In this document: positions 1 to 6,390 of the stretch, in pieces | Layout of the letters: each line of letters opens with the position of its first letter | Numbering within the stretch: position 1 is the first letter of the stretch | NCBI GenBank assembly: GCA_021791615.1 | Contig: JAJYWG010000228.1 | Coordinates: 1 to 24,521, forward strand | Direction of reading: 5' to 3' | Length of the DNA: 24,521 bases | DNA from: Actinomycetes bacterium | GTDB taxonomy: Bacteria > Actinomycetota > Acidimicrobiia > Acidimicrobiales > RAAP-2 | Made by a program: the position numbers and the translations under genes | The notes under the pieces: model-generated | Told to the model about the DNA's origin: nothing | The model's input: only the letters and a program-made list of their open reading frames with translations | Database searches by the model: none

Positions 1-251
1 GCTACCTCGGCGAAGACGACGTCATCGGCATGGAGTGCCTGCATCGAAACGGTACCCTCGGGTCGTTCTTCGGTCTCGTCGCTGACGATGGCTCGGTGTC
101 GTTCACCGGCGGGCGGTACGACAACATCGTGCTCGAGCTCAGCGCAGCCGAGGATGGCGCACACCTGCGCGTGATCGACCCCGTCGACCCGGCAGGCAGG
201 CGGGCTGTAGACCTGATCGCCTCGACGAGCACCTCGAGCGAAGAGGCGTAA
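1..251 (+). CDS. 3' end of unknown protein (partial)
   Basis: The frame is open from the window edge (first full codon at base 3) and stops at 249-251. About 82 residues are visible. They are rich in short beta-strand-like stretches (GSFFGLVADDGSVSFTGG, YDNIVLEL) and end in a low-complexity Ser/Thr/Glu tail. I recognise no family. The composition has normal coding character for this genome. The gene is convergent with the membrane-protein gene that ends at 323, with about 70 bp between them. The true start lies outside the window. Confidence 0.6.
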   Translation, partial: YLGEDDVIGMECLHRNGTLGSFFGLVADDGSVSFTGGRYDNIVLELSAAEDGAHLRVIDPVDPAGRRAVDLIASTSTSSEEA

Positions 252-322
252 GCCACCCTGCCGTCTCGACTGCTGGTGTGCCGAGATCGACAGGGATGCG
301 TCGAGAGACCGAACGGTTCTCC

Positions 323-880
323 TCAGCCGAGCTCGGACTCGGCGACGGGCGTGCTCAACTGGCCTTGTCCTGCCGAGTAGGCCTGGTCTCGAAGGCGGAG
401 GTAGCGGAACCCGACGATGATCTGACGGGAGCCGACCTCCACGAGGACCATGAGCAGCAGGCAGGCCACAATCGCTTTGGACGTGGTGATGTCATAGATG
501 TGCATCAGCTTCCCGATCCTCCGATCTGCAGCGGAGCCGCCGTCGGTGGCATAGAGGCTGAACGAGGTTCGCAGTACGACTCCGATCGTCCAAAAAGCCG
601 CTGCAGACAGGCCAGCTTTGGCGTAGATCCCCTTGTCGCCGGTGTATACGCGGGTGAGCGTCCCAGCGCCCACGCCGAAGACCAAGCCGAGGACGACACC
701 TGCGACGATCAGGTCGACGTCGTTGCCAGCGGTGGGGATGCCCTTGAGGTAGGCGAGCACGAAGTAGATCACGATCGCGATCGGCAGAGCCAGGTTGCGG
801 GGGGTGAGCCGCCTTCCCCTGAACTGGAAGAACACCGTCGCCAGCAACACGGCGTCGAGGATGTAGTCGAGCGCGTTCAT
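323..880 (-). CDS. CcdC/DUF1453-like integral membrane protein
   Basis: A 185-residue hydrophobic protein with about five predicted membrane segments, near residues 4-19, 29-46, 55-76, 88-108 and 134-151. A charged loop (RGRRLTPR) follows segment 1, and the C-terminal tail after residue 160 is polar. The pattern and length resemble CcdC/DUF1453-type membrane proteins of unknown biochemical role. The ATG at 880 overlaps the stop of a 53-codon ORF upstream (ATGA), so translation is probably coupled. The PadR-type regulator gene is divergent across a roughly 100-bp control region, which suggests it regulates this unit, a common arrangement for PadR genes next to membrane proteins. The family call rests on topology and general sequence feel, not a diagnostic motif. 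Confidence 0.7.
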   Translation of the reverse strand: MNALDYILDAVLLATVFFQFRGRRLTPRNLALPIAIVIYFVLAYLKGIPTAGNDVDLIVAGVVLGLVFGVGAGTLTRVYTGDKGIYAKAGLSAAAFWTIGVVLRTSFSLYATDGGSAADRRIGKLMHIYDITTSKAIVACLLLMVLVEVGSRQIIVGFRYLRLRDQAYSAGQGQLSTPVAESELG

Positions 881-1038
881 GCTCGGCCCATCTCCAACCG
901 CTCCACGTCGGCCAGCTGCGCCGGACCGTGCAATGGCCGACGCCGTCGAATGTCGTCATCCGACGGAGTGCAACCTGCTCGCGGCGCGGTCCTCACCTCG
1001 TCTGCGGCGACGTCCGAGCGGAGCGCGATTCCTCGCAT
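877..1038 (-). CDS. Small ORF (53 aa) coupled to the membrane protein
   Basis: The ATG at 1038 is directly preceded by a very strong Shine-Dalgarno run (AAAGGAGGAGG on the minus strand). The frame ends in a TGA that overlaps the ATG of the downstream membrane protein. The predicted peptide starts MRGIALRSDVAADEVRTAPR and is Arg/Asp/Ala-rich, with no membrane segment and no recognised domain. The excellent ribosome site and ATGA coupling suggest it is translated, either as a leader peptide or as a small partner of the membrane protein. The arginine-rich make-up is also what an off-frame GC-rich reading looks like, so the protein itself may not matter. Confidence 0.45.
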   Translation of the reverse strand: MRGIALRSDVAADEVRTAPRAGCTPSDDDIRRRRPLHGPAQLADVERLEMGRA

Positions 1039-1051
1039 CCTCCTCCTTTGC

Positions 1052-1080
1052 GGCAGCGATGCAAGCGGGCAGCGATGCAA
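1052..1080. promoter_or_regulatory. 13-bp direct repeats in the divergent control region
   Basis: The 13-mer GGCAGCGATGCAA occurs twice (1052-1064 and 1068-1080) with a 16-bp period. It sits between the divergent PadR-type gene and the membrane-protein unit, just upstream of the minus-strand ribosome site. Its position suits an operator, possibly for the PadR protein. PadR sites are more often inverted repeats, so the assignment is an inference. Confidence 0.4.
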
Positions 1081-1141
1081 ATCGCGCCGTTAGCCTATCA
1101 GTCGAATCGACCTATCGCTAGTGGGGAGGTGCCGGACCGCC

Positions 1142-1723
1142 GTGGAGCAAGATGCGAGAGATCTGACCGATTTCGAACAGATCCTTCTCGGCCGGATCGC
1201 CCGCAGCCCGAGCTCGGGGTACGAGCTCAAGAGGTTCTTCGCCACCACCCCCGCGGTCGTCTACCAGCCGAGCTCCGGTGCCCTCTATCCCGCTCTCCGG
1301 CGCATCGAGGGCCGCGGTCTGCTCCGCGCCGAGCAGACCCCGTCGGCCGGCAAGCGCACCCAGCGCCGCTACCGGGTCACCGCATCGGGGCAGGCCGCTC
1401 ACGCCAGGTGGCTCCGCCAGCCGGTCGAGCCCCGCACCGTCGGTGCGGACCTCGGTATCCACCTCATGCGCTTCGTCATGGCCGAGCAGGTGCTCGGCAC
1501 CGAGGAGGTCCTCGTGTTCCTGGAGGACCTCGGCGCTGCCCTCGAGGCGTTCATCGCCGATATCGCCAAGTACCTCGCGACGACAGCGATGTCGGGTCGC
1601 CACCCTCGCCTCGCGCTCCGTCACGGCATCGAGGTTCACCAAGCAAGCCTCGCTTGGGTCCGCTCCACGATCGACGTGCTCCGCTCCGGACGGGAGGTCT
1701 GCAGTCACGACACGGCCAGATGA
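1142..1723 (+). CDS. PadR-family transcriptional regulator
   Basis: The N-terminal winged helix is typical of PadR (DFEQILLGRIARSPSSGYEL, then YPALRRIEGRGLL, then RRYRVTASGQAAHARWL). The YPAL...IEGRGLL recognition helix and wing and the YRVT.SG strand are family hallmarks. The C-terminal half is helical (about residues 100-190), as in PadR/Vir dimerisation domains. I prefer the GTG at 1142 over the in-frame GTG at 1121, because a GGGGAGG ribosome site lies about 13 bases before it and inside the longer reading. PadR proteins repress divergent genes in response to small molecules. Here the divergent unit is the small ORF plus membrane protein at 323-1038. The ligand is unknown. Confidence 0.9.
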   Translation: MEQDARDLTDFEQILLGRIARSPSSGYELKRFFATTPAVVYQPSSGALYPALRRIEGRGLLRAEQTPSAGKRTQRRYRVTASGQAAHARWLRQPVEPRTVGADLGIHLMRFVMAEQVLGTEEVLVFLEDLGAALEAFIADIAKYLATTAMSGRHPRLALRHGIEVHQASLAWVRSTIDVLRSGREVCSHDTAR

Positions 1724-1829
1724 TGCCCTGACGCGGGCAGGGGAGACACGCTTCCACTGACGAGGGCACCTCCCCGTCCACGACTGCGAGGACGATCTGC
1801 GATGCGCTTCCCCAGTCTGTCGTCGAGAG

Positions 1830-2333
1830 TCAAAGTCCCTCGAACCAGCGATCGGTATGCACTTGCCCGACGCTGCAGGTCACTACATCGATCCCGTTGC
1901 AACGCACCGCGGTGAACTGTTTACGCGCCCGATCTGGTCGTACGTCACGGGTGCCCGCAGGCCGATCGCCCCCACGGCGTCTGCTCTGGCTCCGGGCAGC
2001 CACGGGGAGCCATCCGGCGTCGGCGAGCCGTTTGCCCAGGCTGACGACATCGTCAGTGGCGTACCCGAGGCGCTCGTAGAAGGCCACGGCCTGGTCGTTG
2101 GCAGACCTTACCTGCAAGTTGACCTTCGGGCACCCGCGAGCGGCGAGCCTGCGCTCCGCTGCAGCCACGAGGAGCGCGCCGTATCCGTTTCGCCGGTGCC
2201 CGGGTTCCACGGCGAGGTAGTTCACCCACCCTCGATGTCCGTCAGACCGTGCCAACCCCAGAGTGGCGCTTGCCGATGCCGCCCGACCAGCCGATCGGCT
2301 CGAGCGAGCCTCGGCCTCACGGCGCCGGGCCAC
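1830..2333 (-). pseudogene. Degraded GNAT acetyltransferase (YpeA/RimI-like)
   Basis: Residues about 30-103 form a convincing GNAT core: DGHRGWVNYLAVEPGHRRNG (acetyl-CoA-binding loop R-R-x-G-Y/x-G), CPKVNLQVR, AFYERLGY, and SLGKRL as the usual C-terminus. Both ends look wrong. The only start is a GTG directly after an in-frame TAG, and the normal 50-residue N-terminus is missing. A related-looking reading (ARADRLVG) appears upstream in another frame, so a frameshift near 2290-2300 is likely. After SLGKRL the frame runs on for about 64 unlike residues, so the normal stop has been lost. It is probably a non-functional remnant. Confidence 0.65.
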
Positions 2334-2636
2334 CTACGACGCTCTCGGCCTTGAGCTGCTGTGGAACCCCGCCGAGCGATCCCTGCACGCTCGAGTAGCG
2401 CCGAGTGGCGCAAAGCGTGGTGTCGGAGCCCTTTCTGCGGCGGCGCGAGCGATCCCGTTACATGCTGATCGGCGCCCAAAGCCATACCTGGCAGAGTCGC
2501 GCTCAGGTTGCCTGCCCCTGTTGATCGCCGAGCCGCGGGTGGCTGACTATCCGGCGTTCGGAGGCACCCGGGTCGACTTGTGCGGCGGAGTTCTGGGAGA
2601 CCCTGTTGAACCTTCTGGGACGATCAGCTGTCGCGG
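2334..2636. other. Intergenic stretch with GNAT 5' remnant
   Basis: About 300 bp. The part next to 2333 probably holds the displaced 5' portion of the GNAT gene in a different frame (minus strand, up to roughly 2485). Nothing recognisable is seen between about 2490 and the antitoxin stop at 2637. Confidence 0.4.
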
Positions 2637-2948
2637 TCAGCTGGCGTGGCGACGGATGTACTCCTCGAAGGCTTCTCGGCTTACGTCGGCGAGCCGGCGA
2701 CCTTGTGCGGTGGCGATCTCTTCGAGGGCTGCGCGGGTGCTCGGGCTGACACGCACGGTCAGGCTCGGGGTGTGCGCCTCCTCGCCGGTGACCGAAGGCC
2801 GACCGCGGCGACAAGCCAGGGCTCGTTCGGCGAGCGCGGCTGCTCGGTCGTCGGTGAGCCGGCTGCCGTCTGGCAGACGCACGTCTTCCTGGTCGAGGTC
2901 GACGTCGGGTCCGATAGGGCCCGAGGTGGTCTTCTTGCGGGCGGTCAT
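2637..2948 (-). CDS. Ribbon-helix-helix antitoxin-like protein
   Basis: A 103-residue protein whose C-terminal 40 residues form a CopG/Arc-type ribbon-helix-helix: SLTVRVSPSTRAALEEIA is the DNA-contacting strand plus helix 1, followed by RLADVSREAFEEYIRRH as helix 2. The N-terminal 60 residues are charged and probably disordered, the likely toxin-binding part. The ATG at 2948 overlaps the TGA of the preceding gene (ATGA), so the two are co-translated. Gene order is toxin first, antitoxin second. RHH antitoxins usually autorepress the operon. No enzymatic role is expected. Confidence 0.8.
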   Translation of the reverse strand: MTARKKTTSGPIGPDVDLDQEDVRLPDGSRLTDDRAAALAERALACRRGRPSVTGEEAHTPSLTVRVSPSTRAALEEIATAQGRRLADVSREAFEEYIRRHAS

Positions 2949-3187
2949 GGCTTGTTCCTCCGATAGTGCGTCGGCATGACGTGGATGACCAGGATGCAGT
3001 CGGGTCGGTCGAGGGCGACGATCTCCAGTTCACGACCGCGTTCGTCTTCCCCGATCCAGCTCAGCAGATCGGCTCCGGTCCCTTCGTCCTGGGTCAACTC
3101 GGGCGAGACGGTCGCGATGACGTGGCGGGCGCTGGCTCGCCCCACGCGATGTTTACGGCTGGCGCGGGTGAACCGGACCGGCTTCAC
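2945..3187 (-). CDS. Putative toxin of a type II TA pair
   Basis: An 80-residue basic protein starting at a GTG (3187). Its layout, FTRASRKHRVGRASARHVIA, then LSWIGEDERGRELEIVALDRPDCILVIHVMPTHYRR, matches a small actinobacterial family. That family is regularly found next to RHH proteins and has a BrnT/RelE-like size and strand pattern (helix, then antiparallel strands ending in MPTxYR). Toxicity and RNase activity are inferred from family context, not from a proven catalytic residue set. It is coupled to the antitoxin by a 4-base overlap. Possible operator sequence lies just upstream. Confidence 0.65.
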   Translation of the reverse strand: MKPVRFTRASRKHRVGRASARHVIATVSPELTQDEGTGADLLSWIGEDERGRELEIVALDRPDCILVIHVMPTHYRRNKP

Positions 3188-3204
3188 CCCGTGATCCTGA
3201 CACG

Positions 3205-3225
3205 GTCTGCATATTTACGCAAGAC
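3205..3225. promoter_or_regulatory. Imperfect inverted repeat upstream of the TA pair
   Basis: GTCTGC ... GCAAGAC arms with one bulged base flank an AT-rich centre (atatttac), 18 bp upstream of the GTG of the toxin gene. AT-richness is rare in this window, so this is probably the promoter and operator where the RHH antitoxin binds. This is inferred from position and symmetry only. Confidence 0.35.
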
Positions 3226-3340
3226 ACAATAACTCTGCGACTCCGGCGCACGATGCAACTGCACCCGAGCCCTCGCGTCGTGCCAGGGTCATGGAGATGG
3301 GGCGTCGACAGGGCGTCTCGGCGCTGCATCGATCTGCACA

Positions 3341-3387
3341 GTCGGGTAGCCGGGGGGAATCTCACCCCCCGGCTCCCACGGAACCGG
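3341..3387 (-). ncRNA. Group II intron 3' remnant (end of domain V plus domain VI)
   Basis: On the minus strand the order is CGGTTC (3' strand of a domain V), a GTGGGA linker, a perfect 9-bp hairpin GCCGGGGGG/CCCCCCGGC with a 7-base loop (3349-3373), then TACCCGAC. This matches in order and spacing the domain V end, domain VI and 3' end of the intron at 8570-8642 (GGTTC, linker, GCGGGAGGG/CCCTCCCGC, TACTCAC), but the stem sequence differs, so it is a different intron. The rest of this intron is gone: the transposon end begins inside its domain V. The hairpin could alternatively act as a terminator. Confidence 0.55.
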
Positions 3388-3422
3388 TGTTGAGCGCCAC
3401 GCAGAATGAGCATCAAGACGAC
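3388..3422 (+). repeat. Left terminal inverted repeat of the transposon
   Basis: The first 13 bases (TGTTGAGCGCCAC) are identical to the reverse complement of the right end, and 14 of the next 22 positions also match, including ATGAG and GAC-like blocks. The TG start and its position ahead of the operon support a transposase-binding end. Confidence 0.85.
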
Positions 3423-3567
3423 GCACTGCGTCACTGAGGTCGGAGACGCCGGTCGGTGGGGCCTCGGCGAGCGAGACGAAGCGGGAAGCGTCAGGCTGGG
3501 CTGTCCGTAGACGCGCAAGGACCCCCCCGCTGAACGTGACGCGATCGCCGGGAGGGCCCTTCCAACG

Positions 3568-4170
3568 ATGCCGGAGGCACCGGTGCTCATGGTAGGCAAC
3601 GACGAGTCGGCCGTCGAGGCAGAGCTTGTGGCGGGGCAGTTGAGCTGCCCTTTTTGTGCAGGAGAGCTCGGCCCGTGGGGACACGCTCGCTCCCGGGTGC
3701 TTCGCCGCCGGGGAGGCGAGGAAGACCGGTTACGTCCCCGACGAGGGCGGTGTCGGGGCTGTGGGAAGACCCACGTGCTCCTCGGCGACGAGGCCCTGCT
3801 CCGGCGCCGGGACGAGGTGGCTGTCATCGGCGAGGCGATCGAGGCCAAGGCCGCCGGCATCGGGCATCGCCGGATCGCTGTCCACCTGGACGTGCCTTGC
3901 TGGAGGGTGCGGCGCTGGCTGCGCCGCTTCGCCGAACGTGCCGTCGCGATCTGCGAGCACTTCAGTCGCTGGTCCTTTGCCCTCGATGTCTCGCTCAGCC
4001 CGTCCGGTCCGAGCAGGGGGCCCTTCGTCGATGCTGTCGAGGCGATCGGGGTGGCAGCCCGGGCCGCGGTGTTGCGCCACGGCCCGCGCCCGGCGTGGCG
4101 CTTTGCGAGCTTGGCCTCCGGCGGAGTGCTGCTTGCCAACACGAGATGCCCTCTCCCGCCCGTGCTCTGA
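3568..4170 (+). CDS. DUF6431-type zinc-ribbon/HTH transposon protein
   Basis: A 200-residue protein. Cys27-x2-Cys30 and Cys62-x2-Cys65 (CPFC ... CRGC) make a zinc ribbon. It is followed by a helix-turn-helix-like segment at about 96-122 (AGIGHRRIAVHLDVPCWRVRRWLRRF). The C-terminal part is helical and ends in LLANTRCPLP, near the usual end of this family. The layout matches the DUF6431 family, which occurs beside IS481/Mu-like transposases in actinobacteria. It is the first gene of the transposon operon, 42 bp ahead of the transposase. Zinc ribbon plus HTH suggests DNA binding, perhaps of transposon ends or a target site, but no function is established. It could also be an operon regulator. 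Confidence 0.75.
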   Translation: MPEAPVLMVGNDESAVEAELVAGQLSCPFCAGELGPWGHARSRVLRRRGGEEDRLRPRRGRCRGCGKTHVLLGDEALLRRRDEVAVIGEAIEAKAAGIGHRRIAVHLDVPCWRVRRWLRRFAERAVAICEHFSRWSFALDVSLSPSGPSRGPFVDAVEAIGVAARAAVLRHGPRPAWRFASLASGGVLLANTRCPLPPVL

Positions 4171-4212
4171 GCGCTCCAGGCTCTGCTCCTCAGCTTTGGG
4201 ACAGGAGGAGCC

Positions 4213-5400
4213 ATGGAAGATGGCCGTCGAAGAGATATCGGGTTGTTCCGCTACTCGCTGATCCACGAGCCGGCCGATCTGGCACTTCGAAAGGTTGAAC
4301 GCGGGGCGCTCGTGCGCGAGCTCGCGTCGCGCGACCACGTCGGACCGGACGGCAGAACGGTCCGGGTCGGGCGCTCGACCCTCGACCGCTGGGTGCGCAG
4401 CTATCGAGCCGGCGGCTTTGATTCCCTGCTCCCGGCTCCGCGAGCGAGCGTCCCCCGCACTCCGTCAAGCGTGCTCGACCTCGCGGTGTCGTTGAAGAAG
4501 GAAGCGCCGGGGCGCACGGCGGTGTCGGTGGCCACGATCCTTCGTGAGTCCGGTCGGGGCAGCGTCTCGACACGCACGATCCAGCGCCACTTCGCCCGAC
4601 TCGGGTTGAACACCCGCCCCGATGGCTCGGCTCCGAAGGTCTATGGGCGCTTCGAAGCAGCGGCACGCAATGACCTGTGGACCGGCGATGCGATGCACGG
4701 CCCGAGCGTGACAGGCAGAAAGGCCTATCTCCTCGCGTTCATCGACGACCATTCACGTCTCCTTTCCGGCTATCTGTGGACCTTCGCCGAGGACACGGTG
4801 CGCCTCGAAGCAGCGCTTCGGCCCGGCCTCGCCGCCCGCGGCGTGCCGAAGGCAGTCCTTGTCGACAACGGCAGCGCCTTTGTCGCCGCGCCGTTCCTGC
4901 GGGCGTGCGCCGTGCTCGGGGTGCGCCTCATCCACGCCCGCCCGAGAGCCGCGACGACGAAGGGAAAGATCGAGCGATTCTTTCGCACCGTGAGATCCCA
5001 GTTCGTCGTCGAGGTCGAGGCTCGAGGTGTGGCGAGCCTCGCCGAGCTGAACACGCTGTTCAGCGCGTGGGTCGAGGTCGTCTATCACCGGCGTCGCCAC
5101 TCTGAGACCGGCGAGGCGCCGATCGAGCGCTTCATGGCGGCCGGGCCGCCGGCACGGCCCACAAGAGCACAGCTGCACGAGGCATTCTTGTGGTCCGAGA
5201 CGCGCACGGTGACCAAGACCGCAACGGTGTCGCTGCACGGAAATTCGTTCGAGGTCGACGCCGCCTTGGTGGGACGGCGTGCCGAGCTCGTCTTCGATCC
5301 GTTTGACCTGACGAGCATCGAGGTGCGCTTGCCGACGTTCGATGGGACACGCCGTCCCGGTGCGGATCAGCCGGCACACCCATCCAAAGGCGCGACCTGA
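4213..5400 (+). CDS. DD(35)E transposase, Mu/TnsB/IS481-like (frameshifted C-terminus)
   Basis: 395 residues. The N-terminal helix-turn-helix region (about 25-130) contains GRSTLDRWVRSYRAGGFDSL and a second HTH near RTIQRHFARLGL. The integrase core has D159 (WTGDAMHGP), D218 (LVDNGSAF) and E254 (KGKIERFFRT), with 35 residues between the last two. A Mu-type C-terminal beta domain follows (VSLHGNSFEVD, RAELVFDPFDLTSIEVR). AGGAGG lies just before the ATG. The frame then degenerates after FDG (about 5343) into RRPGADQPAHPSKGAT and stops. The normal tail, VPVRISRHTHP...GIDYLGLL, continues in the next frame to 5572. In Mu and Tn7 this tail contacts the AAA+ partner, so this copy is probably impaired. 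Confidence 0.9.
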   Translation: MEDGRRRDIGLFRYSLIHEPADLALRKVERGALVRELASRDHVGPDGRTVRVGRSTLDRWVRSYRAGGFDSLLPAPRASVPRTPSSVLDLAVSLKKEAPGRTAVSVATILRESGRGSVSTRTIQRHFARLGLNTRPDGSAPKVYGRFEAAARNDLWTGDAMHGPSVTGRKAYLLAFIDDHSRLLSGYLWTFAEDTVRLEAALRPGLAARGVPKAVLVDNGSAFVAAPFLRACAVLGVRLIHARPRAATTKGKIERFFRTVRSQFVVEVEARGVASLAELNTLFSAWVEVVYHRRRHSETGEAPIERFMAAGPPARPTRAQLHEAFLWSETRTVTKTATVSLHGNSFEVDAALVGRRAELVFDPFDLTSIEVRLPTFDGTRRPGADQPAHPSKGAT

Positions 5401-5572
5401 CGCGGCTCCGGCACCGGTGCCGACAGGCATCGACTATCTGGGACTTCTCGCCACGCGACGCGACGCTGAGACCGGTGGCAAGCGCATCGAGTTCGCCAAC
5501 CTGGCCAAACAGCACGACGTCCATCACGACGAGCACACAGACAGCGACGACACCGGCGAGGTCGGGTCATGA
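5342..5572 (+). pseudogene. Out-of-frame C-terminal tail of the transposase
   Basis: The reading starts MGHAVPVRISRHTHPKARP and continues through PVPTGIDYLGLLATRR to an acidic, His/Asp-rich end. This is the expected continuation of the transposase but lies in frame 2, not frame 1. Its TGA overlaps the ATG of the ATPase gene (ATGA at 5569-5572), as expected for the original transposase end. The shift is explained by loss of 11 bases between two GATGGG copies (an ancestral FDGRPMGHA reading), leaving one GATGGG at 5341-5346; that is an inference. The alternative is recoding by frameshifting, for which I see no slippery run. Confidence 0.65.
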
Positions 5573-6390
5573 GCGGCATCGAGGGCCTGCGTGCCCACTA
5601 CGGATTCGGATCCCGGATGCCCTTCGGCAAGGACCTGGCACCTTCCATGCTGCATGGATCTCGCTGTCATAACGAGGCGGCTGCTCGGATCTCCTTCTGC
5701 GTTTCTGAGTCCGCTATCGGCGTCGTCACGGGCGAGTGCGGGTCGGGAAAGACCGTCGCCGCGCGCGCTGCGCTGTCGGGCCTTGATGGCTCCCGGCACA
5801 CCACCATCTATCTCGGCGCGCCGGGCGTCGGCCTGCGTGGCATGTATGCGGCGATCACGAGCGCGCTCGGTGGCACTCCCCACTTCCACGCGGCATCCCT
5901 CATCCCTCAGACCCAGGATCTCCTCGCCGCCGAGGCCGAAGAGCGCGGGAAGAAGACCACGGTCGTGATCGACGAGGCGCATCTTCTCGACGCCGAGACC
6001 CTCGAGGGACTGCGCTGCCTGTCGAACTCGGCCATGGACTCGGTCGCCCCGTTCGGCCTCATCCTGCTCGGCCAGCCCGTTCTTCGCCGCCGCCTGCGCC
6101 TCGGGGCTTTCGCGGCCTTGGACCAGCGCGTCGGGCTGCGCTATGTGATGTCGGGGCTCGAGGGATCCGAGACCGGACCCTATATCGCCCATCACCTGTC
6201 GCTCGCCGGGCGCTCGGACACGTTGTTCTCCGACGATGCGGTCGCGCTCATCCACCAGGTGTCCCGGGGCCTTCCCCGGATGGTGAACAACCTCGCGCTC
6301 CAAGCCCTCGTCGCAGCCTTCGCCGAGCGCAAGGCGATCGTCGACGAGAGCTCGGCACGCGCTGCGGTCGCCGAGGTGACCGAGTGCTGA
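5569..6390 (+). CDS. AAA+ ATPase, ExeA/TniB/TnsC-like transposition partner
   Basis: 273 residues. Walker A is GECGSGKT (55-62) and Walker B is VVIDEAHLLD (132-141). An ExeA-like stretch (LRCLSNSAMDSVAPFGLILLGQPVLRRRLR) with the sensor-1 position follows. A C-terminal lid ends in GLPRMVNNLALQALVAAFAERK, close to the GxPR sensor-2 motif. The N-terminus (LRAHYGFGSRMPFGKD) is the usual ExeA lead-in. In Mu (MuB), Tn7 (TnsC), Tn552/Tn5053 (TniB) and IS21 (IstB), such ATPases select target DNA and activate the DDE transposase. The gene begins at an ATGA overlap with the displaced transposase tail and ends overlapping the next start (GTGCTGA), so all three are translationally coupled. Confidence 0.9.
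   Translation: MSGIEGLRAHYGFGSRMPFGKDLAPSMLHGSRCHNEAAARISFCVSESAIGVVTGECGSGKTVAARAALSGLDGSRHTTIYLGAPGVGLRGMYAAITSALGGTPHFHAASLIPQTQDLLAAEAEERGKKTTVVIDEAHLLDAETLEGLRCLSNSAMDSVAPFGLILLGQPVLRRRLRLGAFAALDQRVGLRYVMSGLEGSETGPYIAHHLSLAGRSDTLFSDDAVALIHQVSRGLPRMVNNLALQALVAAFAERKAIVDESSARAAVAEVTEC

Noticed and set aside
3349..3373. Stand-alone rho-independent terminator
   Set aside because: The hairpin is strong, but its flanks match domain V end and domain VI of a group II intron in order and spacing. No T-run follows on either strand.
3153..4214. Minus-strand open frame of about 350 codons across the transposon left end
   Set aside because: It crosses the inverted repeat and the intron remnant, and is antisense to the zinc-ribbon gene. 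The Ser/Arg/Pro-rich content has no domain.
5330..5400. Programmed -1/+1 frameshift in the transposase
   Set aside because: No slippery heptamer or A-run and no clear downstream structure are visible. A short deletion between direct repeats explains the change more simply.
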